Assembly (NCBI GenBank): GCA_002104985.1
Contig: MCGO01000076.1
Span: 62,001-126,000, forward strand
Length of the DNA: 64,000 nt
Reading direction: 5' to 3'
Origin: Rhizoclosmatium globosum
Lineage: Eukaryota; Chytridiomycota; Chytridiomycetes; Chytridiales; Chytriomycetaceae
Shown here: one piece after another, positions 33,848 through 44,678 of the stretch
Layout of the letters: each line of letters starts with the position of its first letter
Numbering within the stretch: position 1 is the stretch's first letter
The notes under the pieces: generated by a model
The model's input: only the letters and a program-made list of their open reading frames with translations
Databases searched by the model: none
What the model was told of the DNA's origin: nothing
Translations under genes and position numbers: made by a program

Positions 33848-33878
33848 AGGTCGTAAATATATGTTACTTTATTCCATG

Positions 33879-34323
33879 TTATCTGTAAACTGGTGTTGGA
33901 ATAGCTGTTGGAGTTGGAATCACTGAAGTTACATAAAGTCCAACTGTTGTCACAGTCACAGAAGGCCAGTTCTGGACACCAGCAACGATAAAGTCGTAAT
34001 AGACAATCGCGAAAGGTCCCTCAACAGACGGTGCAGTGATATTGAATCTTTCAGACAAATCTCCGTTGAAGGTCGGTGAGATTGATGAACAAGGGAATGC
34101 CCAGGTTCGACGTAAACATAAACATCCTTGCTTCCAGAAGACAGCGCGTTGCTCAGATGGTACATTGATGAAATGGTTGAGTTTGGCAGCACCTTGTACG
34201 TAATGTGTAAGGGAAACAGTGGAAGGTATAGCTTAGATTTACCAGGGTACCGTCAGCTGGGTAGTATACGCCCACACCGAGAGTCAGTGCAAAGTTGAAA
34301 AGCAGAAGAATACAGGAACACAT
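33879..34323 (-). CDS. Small secreted protein of unknown family, apparently frameshifted
   Basis: The start MCSCILLLFNFALTLGVG at 34323 gives a signal peptide followed by VYYPADGTL. A 50-nt intron (GTAAATCTAAGC to ACGTACAAG) joins to VLPNSTISSMYHLSNALSSG and KDVYVYVE. One missing base near 34112 (CC for CCC) would continue into PWAFPCSSISPTFNGDL, then PFAIVYYDFIVAGVQNWPS and the end PTPTAIPTPVYR at 33879. The result is about 130 residues with a beta-rich look and N-glycosylation sites. I recognise no domain. An in-frame ATG further upstream at 34455 would bury the signal peptide, so I prefer the shorter start. Confidence 0.5.
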
Positions 34324-34460
34324 GAAGGCGTGAAATGTGGATGATTGAACGGAAGAAAAACTGTGGACTTCTGATTTCCACCTGTCAAAGTTGAATATGA
34401 CACGTTCAACAGGTATGCTCTTTGAATCAAACTCAAGCTTAACAGTTCTGAACAACAGTC

Positions 34461-36315
34461 ATGAAGCGCTTTGAACGCGACTTATTTAGAATTGGGGCTG
34501 TTCTCTTGTTTGGTTTTGCCGGCTGTCACTATCTTTATCTCGAAAGAAACGCGTCCTTCGACGGATTTCAACCCATAACTGGCTAGATATATCGGTCGGA
34601 AGATTAGCTCTGTCGCATGCAGCTGATGAATTCGGGCTGAATTCCGATTCTTCCTTTGATGACAGTCTACCTGACCTAAAAACGGACCCGATTGTTCCTC
34701 TTATTATTGATTCCACTCTTGAAGATAGTGCTCGATCGAAAGAGTTATTGTGTCCGAAATGGGAGGCTTATGACAAACGAATCCAACTCAAAAAAGACTT
34801 TCGAGATAACTGTACTATCCTGCCGTCAACATCAAATAATTTTTCTATCACACTCTGCGAATCAACGCGATTCTGTGGACAGGGATACTTTCTTGTGTCA
34901 CGGACCGATAAATCAATGTGCGACTCAATGTTGCAAATGACCGTCTCACACAATCCCATCATGGATCAGTATTTCAAAGAGAAACTTGGACCAGACGCGT
35001 TCCAACTGATTTTTGACGGACCTCAAAGGGAAACACCTCCACTTTGGGCCACCTTGGAGACTGTGAATACAAACTTCCATTCCGACTCACAAATCCGGGC
35101 ATTACACCGTTCAACTCATTAATACTTATGACTACTTTAAGGCAGTCGACGAAGTGATCGAAGACGTATGGCCGAAACCTGTTTACAAACAGCTATTAGC
35201 AAAAGATTTTATGCTTGAAGTTTGTTCGTGGTGTCCAAAGTACTCTTCACTGAAACTGGAAAAAACATCAATGGAGAGCTTCCTGCTTGTGGAAGAACTG
35301 AGCCACAGCAAGGAGTTTTTTTGAGGATGACGAATGAGACTGAGCGGGAGAGATATAAGTTGAAGATGTATGGCAAGCCGTACATATGGTAAAGATTTTA
35401 AGTTGATTATTCTTGCTAAACTTATCTCGACAAAGGGAGCCACTAGGTTGCCGAATAGACCAGAAATTTGAACTTTTTTCAAACAAGAGTTGCCATGGAC
35501 GTGAAAACAGAAGTATTTTGGTCATTGGGGACTCTCAGGCTAGGATTCTCGCGTGGGCTCTCGACCGAAGGTTCTCCGCCAGCAAGGAACCGCTCAACAA
35601 GCATTCCCGCGAGTACCAGGGCCTCCATAAAAAGTACTTTGCTTCAAAAACAAGTACCACAACTGGATCATCGTCGAATCAACGTGGACGAACGGAGATG
35701 CTGTTTCGAAGTGATGAGCATATGTCAAGCTTCATCAACGTTGCTGGTTATCGATCGTACGATAAGAAACTGAACCTATCAGAAACGGAGAAGCTCGTAT
35801 TCCCATTTGACACGGTCGTATTTACACTGGCACATTGGCCTGGCAGTGCTATTCATCAAGGAGGTCACTTCAGTGTGGAGCGATACGTGGATTTGCTTGA
35901 ACATGTAGCTAATTGGGTCGAAGTAATTAACCAACGACGCATTAGAATGCAAAAAAAGAAACCGATCAACTTCATATGGATGGGAGTCAATGCTTTCACA
36001 ATCAAGCCGAATCTGAATGTTCCGCATGCAAAAAGCATTGACTGGAGGATTAACTATAGACTTAAAGTGTGGTCGGATTATGCAGAGAAAGTTTTTAGAC
36101 GGAAAGGTTTGACTATCATGAATTCGTTCGATATTACTTTACCTTGGTCGCAAGATACAATAGATGGGGCTCATTTCCACGCGACACCAGGTAAGATTTT
36201 TATGAGATAGGTTTGCATTAACGTTTGAACCGCCTTAGCTATGGACGCACAAGTTGATGAGGTGCTGCACAAACTAAATATCTGTGGAGTGAAGAACGGA
36301 TCAAAAAATTCTTAA
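34461..36315 (+). CDS. NXPE/PC-esterase-like protein, copy 2 (frameshifted first half)
   Basis: This is a paralogue of the gene at 22222. It starts MKRFERDLFRIG followed by the anchor AVLLFGFAGCHYLYL. The first half needs four one-base corrections to align with copy 1: one somewhere in 34540-34580, one at 35046 (GCC to GCCC before HLGDCEYKLPFRL), one near 35099 before YTVQLINTYDYFKAVDEVI, and one near 35262 before KNINGELPACGR. After the intron at about 35390-35437 the esterase half is intact: EPLGCRIDQKFEL, ILVIGDSQARILAWAL, TLAHWPGSAIHQGGHFS, IDGAHFHATPG and finally AMDAQVDEVLHKLNICG. The catalytic GDS and Asp-x-x-His are kept. Because three of the four breaks fit missing bases in short homopolymers, I favour sequence errors over a pseudogene. 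Confidence 0.75.
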
Positions 36316-36372
36316 ATATACTATATTAATAATGTCAGCAAAGAAGCTAATAAATTCGTCGCGTTCCCTATT

Positions 36373-38939
36373 TCAGCACAATAATCCATATGCGGTTTCA
36401 TTTCGACCTTGAGCCCTGTAATATGAGCAGTCAAAGTCTTTGAAATCAGCACCTGGATAGCAATAATAGTCTAAAGGAACGTTGCTTGTGTCCGGATTCA
36501 CTGCCGTAATGGTGGTGAATGAGATACCATAAACATTCAGCACTGCGACAATCAGAGCGACTGTGGCGGCAGCAGTATCAAACCCGGTTCCCATAACAAA
36601 TAGGTATTTTTGATAAAACTCGCGGTTCCTGTTCCAGACCCAAACTTGTGCGAAAACACAAGCGAGGAACGGCATGACGATAGTTTGTTGATATGTTGTG
36701 TATCCTCCGAATTGAAAGAAGATGGAAAAGTTGATGTAGTGCCAGTAAGACGATTTTACGATGTACTTGTTTCCAAGCCATGGAATGACAGGAGCAGCGG
36801 CGCCCACTAAGAAGCACCAGAGAAGGTTTTCGTAAATAGAACCTATACCAAAGAACCGTTGAGGCCCAATCGCACCCCAAATTCCTCCCGCCGAGTAAAA
36901 TACATTATATGATGGCATGGCCCAGTCCGTTGATGACGAACTGACTAATCCATTCGTATTGAACATCATATACCAGCAAGCAGCGGTTGATACAATAGCG
37001 TTTATAAACGTCCCAATGAACTGTGATGCAACCATTGCATAAGGTGGGATATGCATATATTGCCCAAACTTCAAGTCAGATGTGAGGTTTATCGCTTGAA
37101 TCAAATTATTCGTAGCCCATGATTTAAACGCCATAACAGCGATCGTCTTTCCGGGAATCATGAGTCCAATTACAAACTCAGACAACACGTTCAAGTACAG
37201 CGAAATTCCAGCCATGGCTGCGATAGATCCATATGGAACCACGAACAGAGATACCATACCAATATTGAAGAAAATTCCCCACCATGGCATTCCAAACGGC
37301 GTGAATAGAGATACCAGTAGACCGCCTGCGGTACAAGCACCAAGGAGAAGGAGATAACACCAGTCGGGAACATCCGGGTATGCTTCCATCATTTGAACGT
37401 GTTTATCCAAGGCATCAACTTCATCTTTGACCTGAAGGAGAGCGTTTTTGGTTTGACGGTAGATGTCTTTCCCATACCAAAGAGCAACGTGAACTAAAGC
37501 CGATGTGACTGTAAGAAACGAGCTGGCGTAAGATAAAGAAAACATGGAAGTTATGTGGATGGGTGCAACGTCCTTGTCTGTGATTTTTGGATTTGGTTAA
37601 CTCTTGAACCAACGTTGAATCAAAAACTTACAAGCTGTCGTGTTCAGATTGTAGTTGTCAGAGATGTTGTAAAAGTATCGAGGAGAGATACGAGAGCCGT
37701 GAGGTTTCGTTCCGTTACTGTTTCCAACAAATAGAGCTGCAGAGTTGATTGTTGGATTCAATGTGTCGAAGTAGTGAACTTTCGGAGCTCGAAGTTTCGC
37801 ATTGATTCCGAAAACGTCATTAAGGTAAAACAATGGCGTCAGAATCCAAAGGAAAAAAATGTTTCCGAGTGTGTTGGTTGCATTCGCCCACAATGGTTGC
37901 GAAAAGTTTCCAGAACCTGTATTAAACTTAGTATTCGAATAAGAGGGAGTGATGGTATACCAATCATTCCCCAATCGAATGTGAGTCCAAAGAGACCTGT
38001 TCCAGTTGTAGTTGATCCTGAGAGGAAGTTGAATTTACTCAAGACCCCCGATTTGCCAGTTCCCCGACCAGCGATAAGACATCCAATAGAAACTGATTGT
38101 AAGACTGGTGCAAAATATTCGGGAATCCATTCATATGCAAACATGGCAAAGAAAGCAAGCCAAAATACTGTGAACCTCGACCAAGTGTACCGATTTCCTG
38201 TTTCTGCAGAGTCGATCTTATGGAATGCAGTAAACATGGCAATAGCAGGAATGCTGCTAGGCCACCACATTGCAGTTGGTTTTACCAAAAAGCGACGTGT
38301 GAGGCCTGAGAAGCCATATCCAAGGAATTGGGTGACCAAAATAAAAGCAAGAGCCTCAATGAATGTAATATTCGTGTTTCCCATCAAATCAGGATGCATT
38401 TGAGTGACTACATTATCGATTCCGTAAGGAGTGCCTGAAGCAGAGCAGATAATCCAGAGCAAAATATGCTCTTTAATAGAAAATGGGCCTGGATTCAGCC
38501 AAGTTCCCTTTGGAAGGACTTTTGATAGAAAGATTCCGACGGGGTATGAAATGATGACTGCAACCGTGGATGGAATAGAAAAGGGATTGGAACGGAATGT
38601 GAGGCACGTGTTTGCGAACGAGAGAATGACGGCGAAGAATGTTCCAAGAAAGATGGCTCTTGGTGTGAAAGCGGGTGTTGATGGGTCGTCAGTTTGTGGA
38701 ACGATGAACTCTCTTTGGCGGGAACATCAGGGCAGGTATTACTTTTGAGATTTAACTTACATATGCTCTCTCACGTATTTAACATCGGCAAGTTCATTAT
38801 CAGTTTCGTATTCTGGATGGAACGCGACGAAGGTGGCAATCTTGTCCTGTTCAGAATCCATCGCAATGGTCATTTCGGAATCAGGATGAAAGAGAGGCTT
38901 CTCTCTCTCCTTGATGGCTGATATTTCGTGTATTGTCAT
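36373..38939 (-). CDS. OPT-family oligopeptide transporter
   Basis: This proton-coupled plasma-membrane or vacuolar transporter imports small peptides or related metabolites such as glutathione. Four exons run from MTIHEISAIKEREKP (38939) through an intron at about 38710-38757. The next contains TPRAIFLGTFFAVILSF, the conserved LNPGPFSIKEH box and GTPYGIDNVV. An intron at about 37920-37965 leads to PLWANATNTLGNIFFLWILT, and one at about 37570-37631 to the last, long exon. That exon has the C-terminal half with TPFGMPWWGIFFNIG, DLKFGQYMHIPPYAM (the equivalent of the family KIPPR box) and FGGIGSIYENL-like FFGIGSIYENLLW. About 14-16 membrane helices are evident and the length of roughly 800 residues is normal. 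The reading frame is intact. Confidence 0.95.
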
Positions 38940-39305
38940 GGTTGAAGTTCTTGTTGGCTGCGCAAGTGGGTTTTAGGAAGTCTGAATGGTTTGGGTGGCT
39001 TGCTGATGTTCAGCGCGAAACTGTCAATCAATTAAGCATGAAAAGTCTTCAAAAACAAATTGCAATTGAATAAGTGGAAAAGTGTAGTTGCAAGATTAAT
39101 TAATACCAAGAGGTAATTTCTCAGCCCGTGCTCTATTATATAGTCGTATAGATATGGATGAATTATCTGAACAAAACCCGTGTCAATACGCTGTCAAACG
39201 GGGTCTGGGAAGGAAAAATTGTCAGTTTAAATAAATCTACCAAGTTCATTCACAGTTAAAACAGCCCACAACCAAAAGCACATACAATCACTTATCAGAG
39301 CAGAT
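38940..39305. other. Divergent promoter region
   Basis: These 366 bp separate the OPT gene from the next plus-strand gene. The stretch is AT-rich with TATATAG near 39140. I see no coding sequence or RNA gene. Confidence 0.4.
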
Positions 39306-41036
39306 ATGAATGCAGTAACTCATGTAAGTTTCACTTAGTCCATGGCGTTGGAATCAATCATCCCCAGGAGTCAAATCTAGACCCATCTGAGTTTGAATCG
39401 ACGACGCTGAATTCACAAGACGCTACTCGTCATGGTGCTTTACTTGACTCTACTTCATTATCAAAATCGGGCATGACCACTATTGTTCAATTTGACGAAT
39501 CGCAAAACAAAACCTTCTCGAAGGAAGCTGCAAAGTACCTCCAAGAACAAATAGAAACAAACAAAATCTCAGCCAGACAGGAAGATGCATTTAAAAGGAA
39601 GAGGCTTGCAGAATCTGTTGCGACGTCGGAGAAACGCATCAAGGTATGCTGTCAAACCAAGTACCTTCCACATATCCATCTTAACTTATACTATATCATA
39701 TTCAGACATTTGTGCAAAACTATTTGGCGAAAAAGCGGGAACCTAAACCTTCTGAAAAGGCTTCACTGAATGAGCCTGAGCGCGAGCCTGAAGTTGAACA
39801 ACCACCAGCATCGATAGCACGTGGCAGTGCCTTACAGTTGGACGAAGTAACCAAAAAGAAAGTGTATAATACAAACGGTTTCTTTGAGTTCCGTGCTTCA
39901 GAAATGGAGAATGCAAGTAAGTAAAGCTCACGTATCTGTTTGTTCATCAAGATAGCTGACTCTGCATAAGTGAATACTGCAGCCGCCTTAAATCCTTCCG
40001 TTGAAAGATCTAAACTCCTTCCTGAAGCCACGAAGATTTTGGCACAGCGATGGGCAAACTTAAAGGAGAACAGCCCAAACACTGCGAAAGACTTCAGCGA
40101 TAAAGCTAAAGAGAAGAACTCCCGACCCGATTTGGCAATTGAAGAACTCACTCCTTCCGAACGTGATCGTAAACGGACCAGTCTGTTTCAGCTGATCGCC
40201 CAATGCACCGACTGTTTAGGTAATTTTGAAAAAGAAGCGAGTGTTTGCAGTAATTAAATTGAACTCTTTTAGTTCAATTGGGATATTCAGGGACTATGGT
40301 GTTTGTTAATGAGGAGACCCAGAAAGCCCTGTCGATAGTGCGAGGCGCAACTGCGCTGATGTTAGAAAAGCATCTCGCATCGAAAGATATCAATCTAGTC
40401 AAATTGATTGAGTTCTTGAGCAGAATGAATGGATCTGTTCCTGGAATTCAGAAGTTCTACAAAGTCGAGTACGCTGCGGCAGCGCAAGATGTTACACTCT
40501 ATTTACGAAAAGTAATCAACACTGGATTAGGAGAGAAGGGGAAAGCGCCTGTGCGAATCATTCCATGGAAGACTTTGGAGAAAGGTGTTATGCACGGGAT
40601 GAAATTCTATTTTGACGGTTGGCCATTGGATATTCCTGTCAAGCGAGAACTCCGTCTTAATCAGCTTCAAGTTTTGAGTGTCTTGTTGAAGAACAAGAAA
40701 GTGTGCCTTGTATGGAATGAACGTCCGAGTGTTGTCAATGTCGAAAACGAGGGAGACGTAGCGCAAAATGAAGACAATGTTGTGGACTGGATAGAGTTTA
40801 ATAACAGAATGCATGGAGTGTATGGAAATGAAGGCGAAGTTCAGTGGACAAATGACTCAGAAACACATCTTGGTGACGCCATCACGAACATGGCACTCTC
40901 TCGCACAGACGAAGGAGAACCTGGAGAATTCACATTTGGTTTCAGGATGTGGTGCCAAAAGCTTATTCTTGCAAAATCGAAGCAGGGTTTGGAGTTGGCA
41001 GTTGATGAAGAAGAACTGTTGAAGGACGAGGAGTAA
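39306..41036 (+). CDS. Unknown acidic/basic nuclear-looking protein, possibly with an HMG-box-like helix set
   Basis: The first exon is 18 nt (MNAVTH, 39306-39323), followed by an intron to 39367. Later exons are 39368-39643, 39706-39916, about 39983-40219 and about 40273-41036. The middle region FFEFRASEMENA followed by LLPEATKILAQRWANLKENS and AKDFSDKAKEKN has the spacing of helices in an HMG box, but the first helix is short and the match is weak. The C-terminal exon (GTMVFVNEETQKALSIVRG, MHGMKFYFDGWPLDIPVKRE, LLKNKKVCLVWNERPS, MWCQKLILAKSKQ) is well conserved in character but of no family I know. It ends in an acidic tail. Function unknown; a DNA-binding role is an inference. Confidence 0.7.
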
Positions 41037-41162
41037 GGATACTGACTGGCTTGGAGATTGGCTGTGCTGTAACCCATTTATTGTTTACTTTTTACAGTGT
41101 TTATCTTGTTTTGGATGTGAGTTTGTTCTTTCTTTCTTTCGTGTTCGAAAACACTTTTGGAA

Positions 41163-41829
41163 ATGAAAGCCCCCCTGTCACAACTGTCTGTCGCAGCGAC
41201 GAATGCTTACATTCGTCCTCGGCTTTCAACTCCCTCGTTTTGCAATAAGTCGCGACGGCAGAAGAGGAAAGGCCATCGAAAATCCATCAACCGACAGAAT
41301 CTTGAAAACAAACGCTCAATCAACCACGCCATCAACAGCGCGGCCATTCATAGCATTGATGTCAGCGACTGGCGTGGCAGCTTTGATGACACTAATGGAG
41401 CAGCGATGCAAATTGTGACAAGTCGTGGAAAGGTTCTATGTGCGAGGTATGTTGTTGGCAAAGTGAACCAAGCACTAACAACCTTTAAGATTCATGTCGC
41501 CTCATTACATCGCCGACCCACTTCGATCAACTCTGCAAGATCTACTGGATGTGCTCCCTGTAGTTGCAGGCAAACCTGTCAAAGGCTGTTATATTTTGGC
41601 ATGCTGGGTAGGGCAGCAGGATCACATACCAACTCCTCATTACAGCAAACATTTGATGGGAAAGAACATTACGCTCAAGTCTGTGTATGAAACCGACGGG
41701 TTCGACAAATGGTCAACGTGTCGAATCCACCCAACACTGCGGCCACTTCTGGAGAGACTTTCACCCCTGTTACACTATTTTCGACTGCAGCTCAAGAATT
41801 TGATTGGAGATGCTGCGTATCGGGTTTAG
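41163..41829 (+). CDS. Unknown protein, two exons
   Basis: The start MKAPLSQLSVAATNAYI at 41163 leads through a basic region (NKSRRQKRKGHRKSINRQN) to SIDVSDWRGSFDDTNGAAMQ and VLCAR. An intron at about 41447-41490 joins to FMSPHYIADPLRSTLQDLL and GKPVKGCYILACWVGQQDH, and the protein ends LIGDAAYRV at 41829. It lies 126 bp after the preceding unknown gene on the same strand. I recognise no domain. The basic patch could be a nuclear or nucleolar signal. Confidence 0.6.
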
Positions 41830-42152
41830 CCTCCTCCGAGTTACGGTCTGGGACTCCTAGCGACGTGGGACGATGGGTTTTGAAACCTCTAGGGCGTTTC
41901 GGGGCCATTTGATGGTTTTGGTCGTCTTTGCTTTTTTTCTCGTTGTGATAAGGCATGCAGTGAAAAATTTATCCCGTATCAGTACCTTCTATAAGTCGAG
42001 CCCAAGGTGTAATTTCTTCTAATCATTTCATTAACTCAAATAAATAATGAATATAATGTCGCAAAGAAAGCAGAAGAAATAAGTAGATGTGTTAAGTTCT
42101 GTTTCAGCCAATCACTGATTGCCAAAACCCCACTGAAAAACCACGTTCAAAA
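41830..42152. other. Intergenic region before calnexin
   Basis: These 323 bp contain the 3' UTR of the unknown gene and the calnexin promoter. AATAAATAATGAATATAATG-like AT-rich sequence lies near 42040. I see no further feature. Confidence 0.4.
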
Positions 42153-44145
42153 ATGAAGCTTGCTCAGGTTGTTCTGTTTACTGTTGGGCTTCTGGCCTCT
42201 GCTGTCAAGGCATCTGATGAGGCTCCAGCAGCTGTCACGACTGCTGCAGCTGTCTCTGGTGAGGAGAAGGTGCAGCATAAGGTTGTCTTTGTGGTGAGTA
42301 ACTACCTCTTTGTCCTGTCCAATGCAAGCTTAACCTAACCTGTGCTGTACTAATACGATACCTTCAGCCAACCAAGCGCAATGCTCTTTTCCTTGACCAG
42401 TTTGTGCCAGAGACTGTCAAGCGATGGATCCCATCCGAGGCAAAGAAGATTGTTGATGGCGTTGAAGACGAGGACCTCATTCGATACAGAGGAAAGTGGA
42501 ACATTGAAGAGCCAATTGTCTTTCCGGGATTGAAGGCCGATCGTGGTTTGACCGTCAAGACTGCCGCTGCCCACCACGTAAGCTACTGGGATTATTGTTG
42601 ATGAAACACTTAATAATCGGTGAATAGGCTATTTCTGCTGTCTTCCCTGCTCCTGTCGACACTACCGACAAGACCTTTGTTGCTCAGTAAGTAGCAGCAG
42701 CAGTTCCCCCCTTTTCTGGTCTGGCGGTGGCGTTCAATTTATCGCGGATCTGCATTTTCTCCCGAGTTCTCCCATGTTCCTGAACTAACTCCCCACCCTT
42801 GAATCCAGATACGAAGTCAAGCTCCAGAATGGTTTGGAGTGCGGAGGTGCTTACATGAAGCTCCTCACCTACGACCCAAAGTTCATCCCTGAGAAGTTCA
42901 GTGACAAGACCCCCTACACCATCATGTTCGGTCCTGACCGATGCGGTTCTACCAACAAGGTCCACTTTATCCTTCGTCACCAAAACCCAATCTCAAAGGA
43001 GATTGAGGAGAAGCACATGAACTCCGTTGTCGCTGCCAAGATTGATAAGCTCACCAATGTGTACACCTTGATTATCCGGCCAGACCAGTCCTTTGAGATT
43101 TTGATCAACGGAGAGAGTGAGAAGAAGGGAAGCTTGTTGGAGGACTTGGAGCCACCAGTCAACCCATCAAAATGTAACATCTATTTGCAAGTCATAACTC
43201 AAATTCTAAATTTCTGTTGTTTGTAGTGATTGATGACCCAGAGGACAAGAAGCCAGCTGACTGGATCGATGAAGCCAAGATCCCAGACCCAGACGCCACA
43301 AAGCCAGACGATTGGGACGAGACCGCTCCACGTGAGATTGTTGACGAAGACGCTACCATCCCAGAAGACTGGCTCGTTGATGAGCCAAAGTCCATCCCAG
43401 ACCCAGAAGCCGTTAAGCCAGAGACTGGGACGATGAGGAGGACGGAGAATGGACTGCTCCAACTATTGACAACCCCAAGTGTGCCGATGTTTCTGGATGT
43501 GGAGCTTGGACCAAGCCATTGAAGCCAAACCCAGATTACAAGGGTAAATGGAAGGCGCCAATCATTGACAACCCAGCCTACAAGGGTCCATGGGCTCCAC
43601 GAAAGATTGACAACCCACACTACTTTGTTGACAACAAGCCAAGCAACTTTGGAAAATTGTGAGTATTTCACGTTACTTTTGATAGTTTGACCAGTTTCGC
43701 TAATCATACTATACAGGGTGCTATCGGATTCGAGCTTTGGACCATGCAGGACGCCATCCAATTCGACAACATCTGGATCGGAGACAACGAGAAGGAAGCC
43801 AAACTCTTCCGCGCCGAGACCTGGGGAAACAAGAACCGTATCGAAACCGAAAAGGAGAAGGAAGAAGTCAAGAAGGCTGAAGAGGCCAGCAAGGACTCCA
43901 ACAAGTCATACTACCAAAAGGCTCAGGACTGGGCTCAGTCCTTCCGCGTGAGAATCTGGACTTTGATTTCAAGGTCCCAGAAGGGTGATTACTTGGAGGC
44001 GGCTCTTGATGACCCTGTCGCTGTTGGATTCTGTGGATTGATGGTTGCGTACCTGATTATGAGCGCTATTTCGCTTGTGCAGAACATTATTGGGTTCTTT
44101 GCACCAGCGAAGGTTGCGGCTGAGGCGAAGGAGAAGACTGAGTAA
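42153..44145 (+). CDS. CNE1: Calnexin (ER lectin chaperone), one frameshift in the P-domain
   Basis: Calnexin binds monoglucosylated glycoproteins in the ER and assists folding. A signal peptide ([20 protein letters not shown]) is followed by the lectin domain ([53 protein letters not shown]). The P-domain has its paired repeats: [41 protein letters not shown] and RKIDNPHYF. Near the end is one membrane helix ([20 protein letters not shown]) and a short tail with Lys and Glu. Introns lie at about 42294-42367, 42578-42627, 42688-42809, 43174-43226 and 43659-43716. At 43421-43426 a single G is missing; restoring it would turn PE-TGTMRR into [12 protein letters not shown], exactly the expected repeat. 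This is best read as a sequence error because the flanks are intact. Confidence 0.95.
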
Positions 44146-44678
44146 ACTGACAGTGTTTACGAGGGAGAGGGGGGGAAAGGTTGTATTTTATAGTATTCAA
44201 GATCTCTTGCGTGAATGTATTATGTTCGTTCGGACAACAATAAAATGGCGTGCCATTGTCGTAAACAAGTTCCCGTGTTGTGAGCTGTAAAGACAGGTTG
44301 GACAGAAAGATCTTAGTCTACAAGGTCCACTGGATATTTTTGAAGGTTGTTGTTGAGAAAGGTAGTTGGGATTGAAGATGGTGAGTACTAGCACAAAAAT
44401 ATACGGAGAGAGGAACAGTTAAAAGACATGATAAGATAATGCATATACACATCGTTTATGCCTTGATGATCTAAACGTGGCTTGTGTGTGACGTTGCAGT
44501 CAGCAGGGTCTCTGTATTTTTCAGTGCAAATATAACGCTTGAGCAATCACAATATTCAAACTTCTTTCTTCGTGAATAAAAAGAGAGATAATGTTGAGTT
44601 TATGCAGGATGGGCCCTTCTGGAACTACGTTTCACAAACGATTTTTCTCTTTTGCACATTGAGTCTAACATCAAAGTG
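44146..44678. other. Intergenic region after calnexin, with polyadenylation signal at 44239
   Basis: These 533 bp contain the calnexin 3' UTR (AATAAA at 44239-44244) and the upstream region of the NDT80-like gene. No coding frame with domain character, tRNA or repeat is visible. Confidence 0.4.

Noticed and set aside
34461..35390. NXPE copy 2 as a pseudogene
   Set aside because: Four one-base breaks are confined to the first half, the esterase half is intact and conserved, and the same kind of break affects essential genes nearby. Sequence error is more likely, though I cannot exclude decay.
43217..43522. A truncated calnexin ending within the P-domain
   Set aside because: The remainder of the P-domain, membrane helix and tail continue immediately in another frame; one missing G explains the break.
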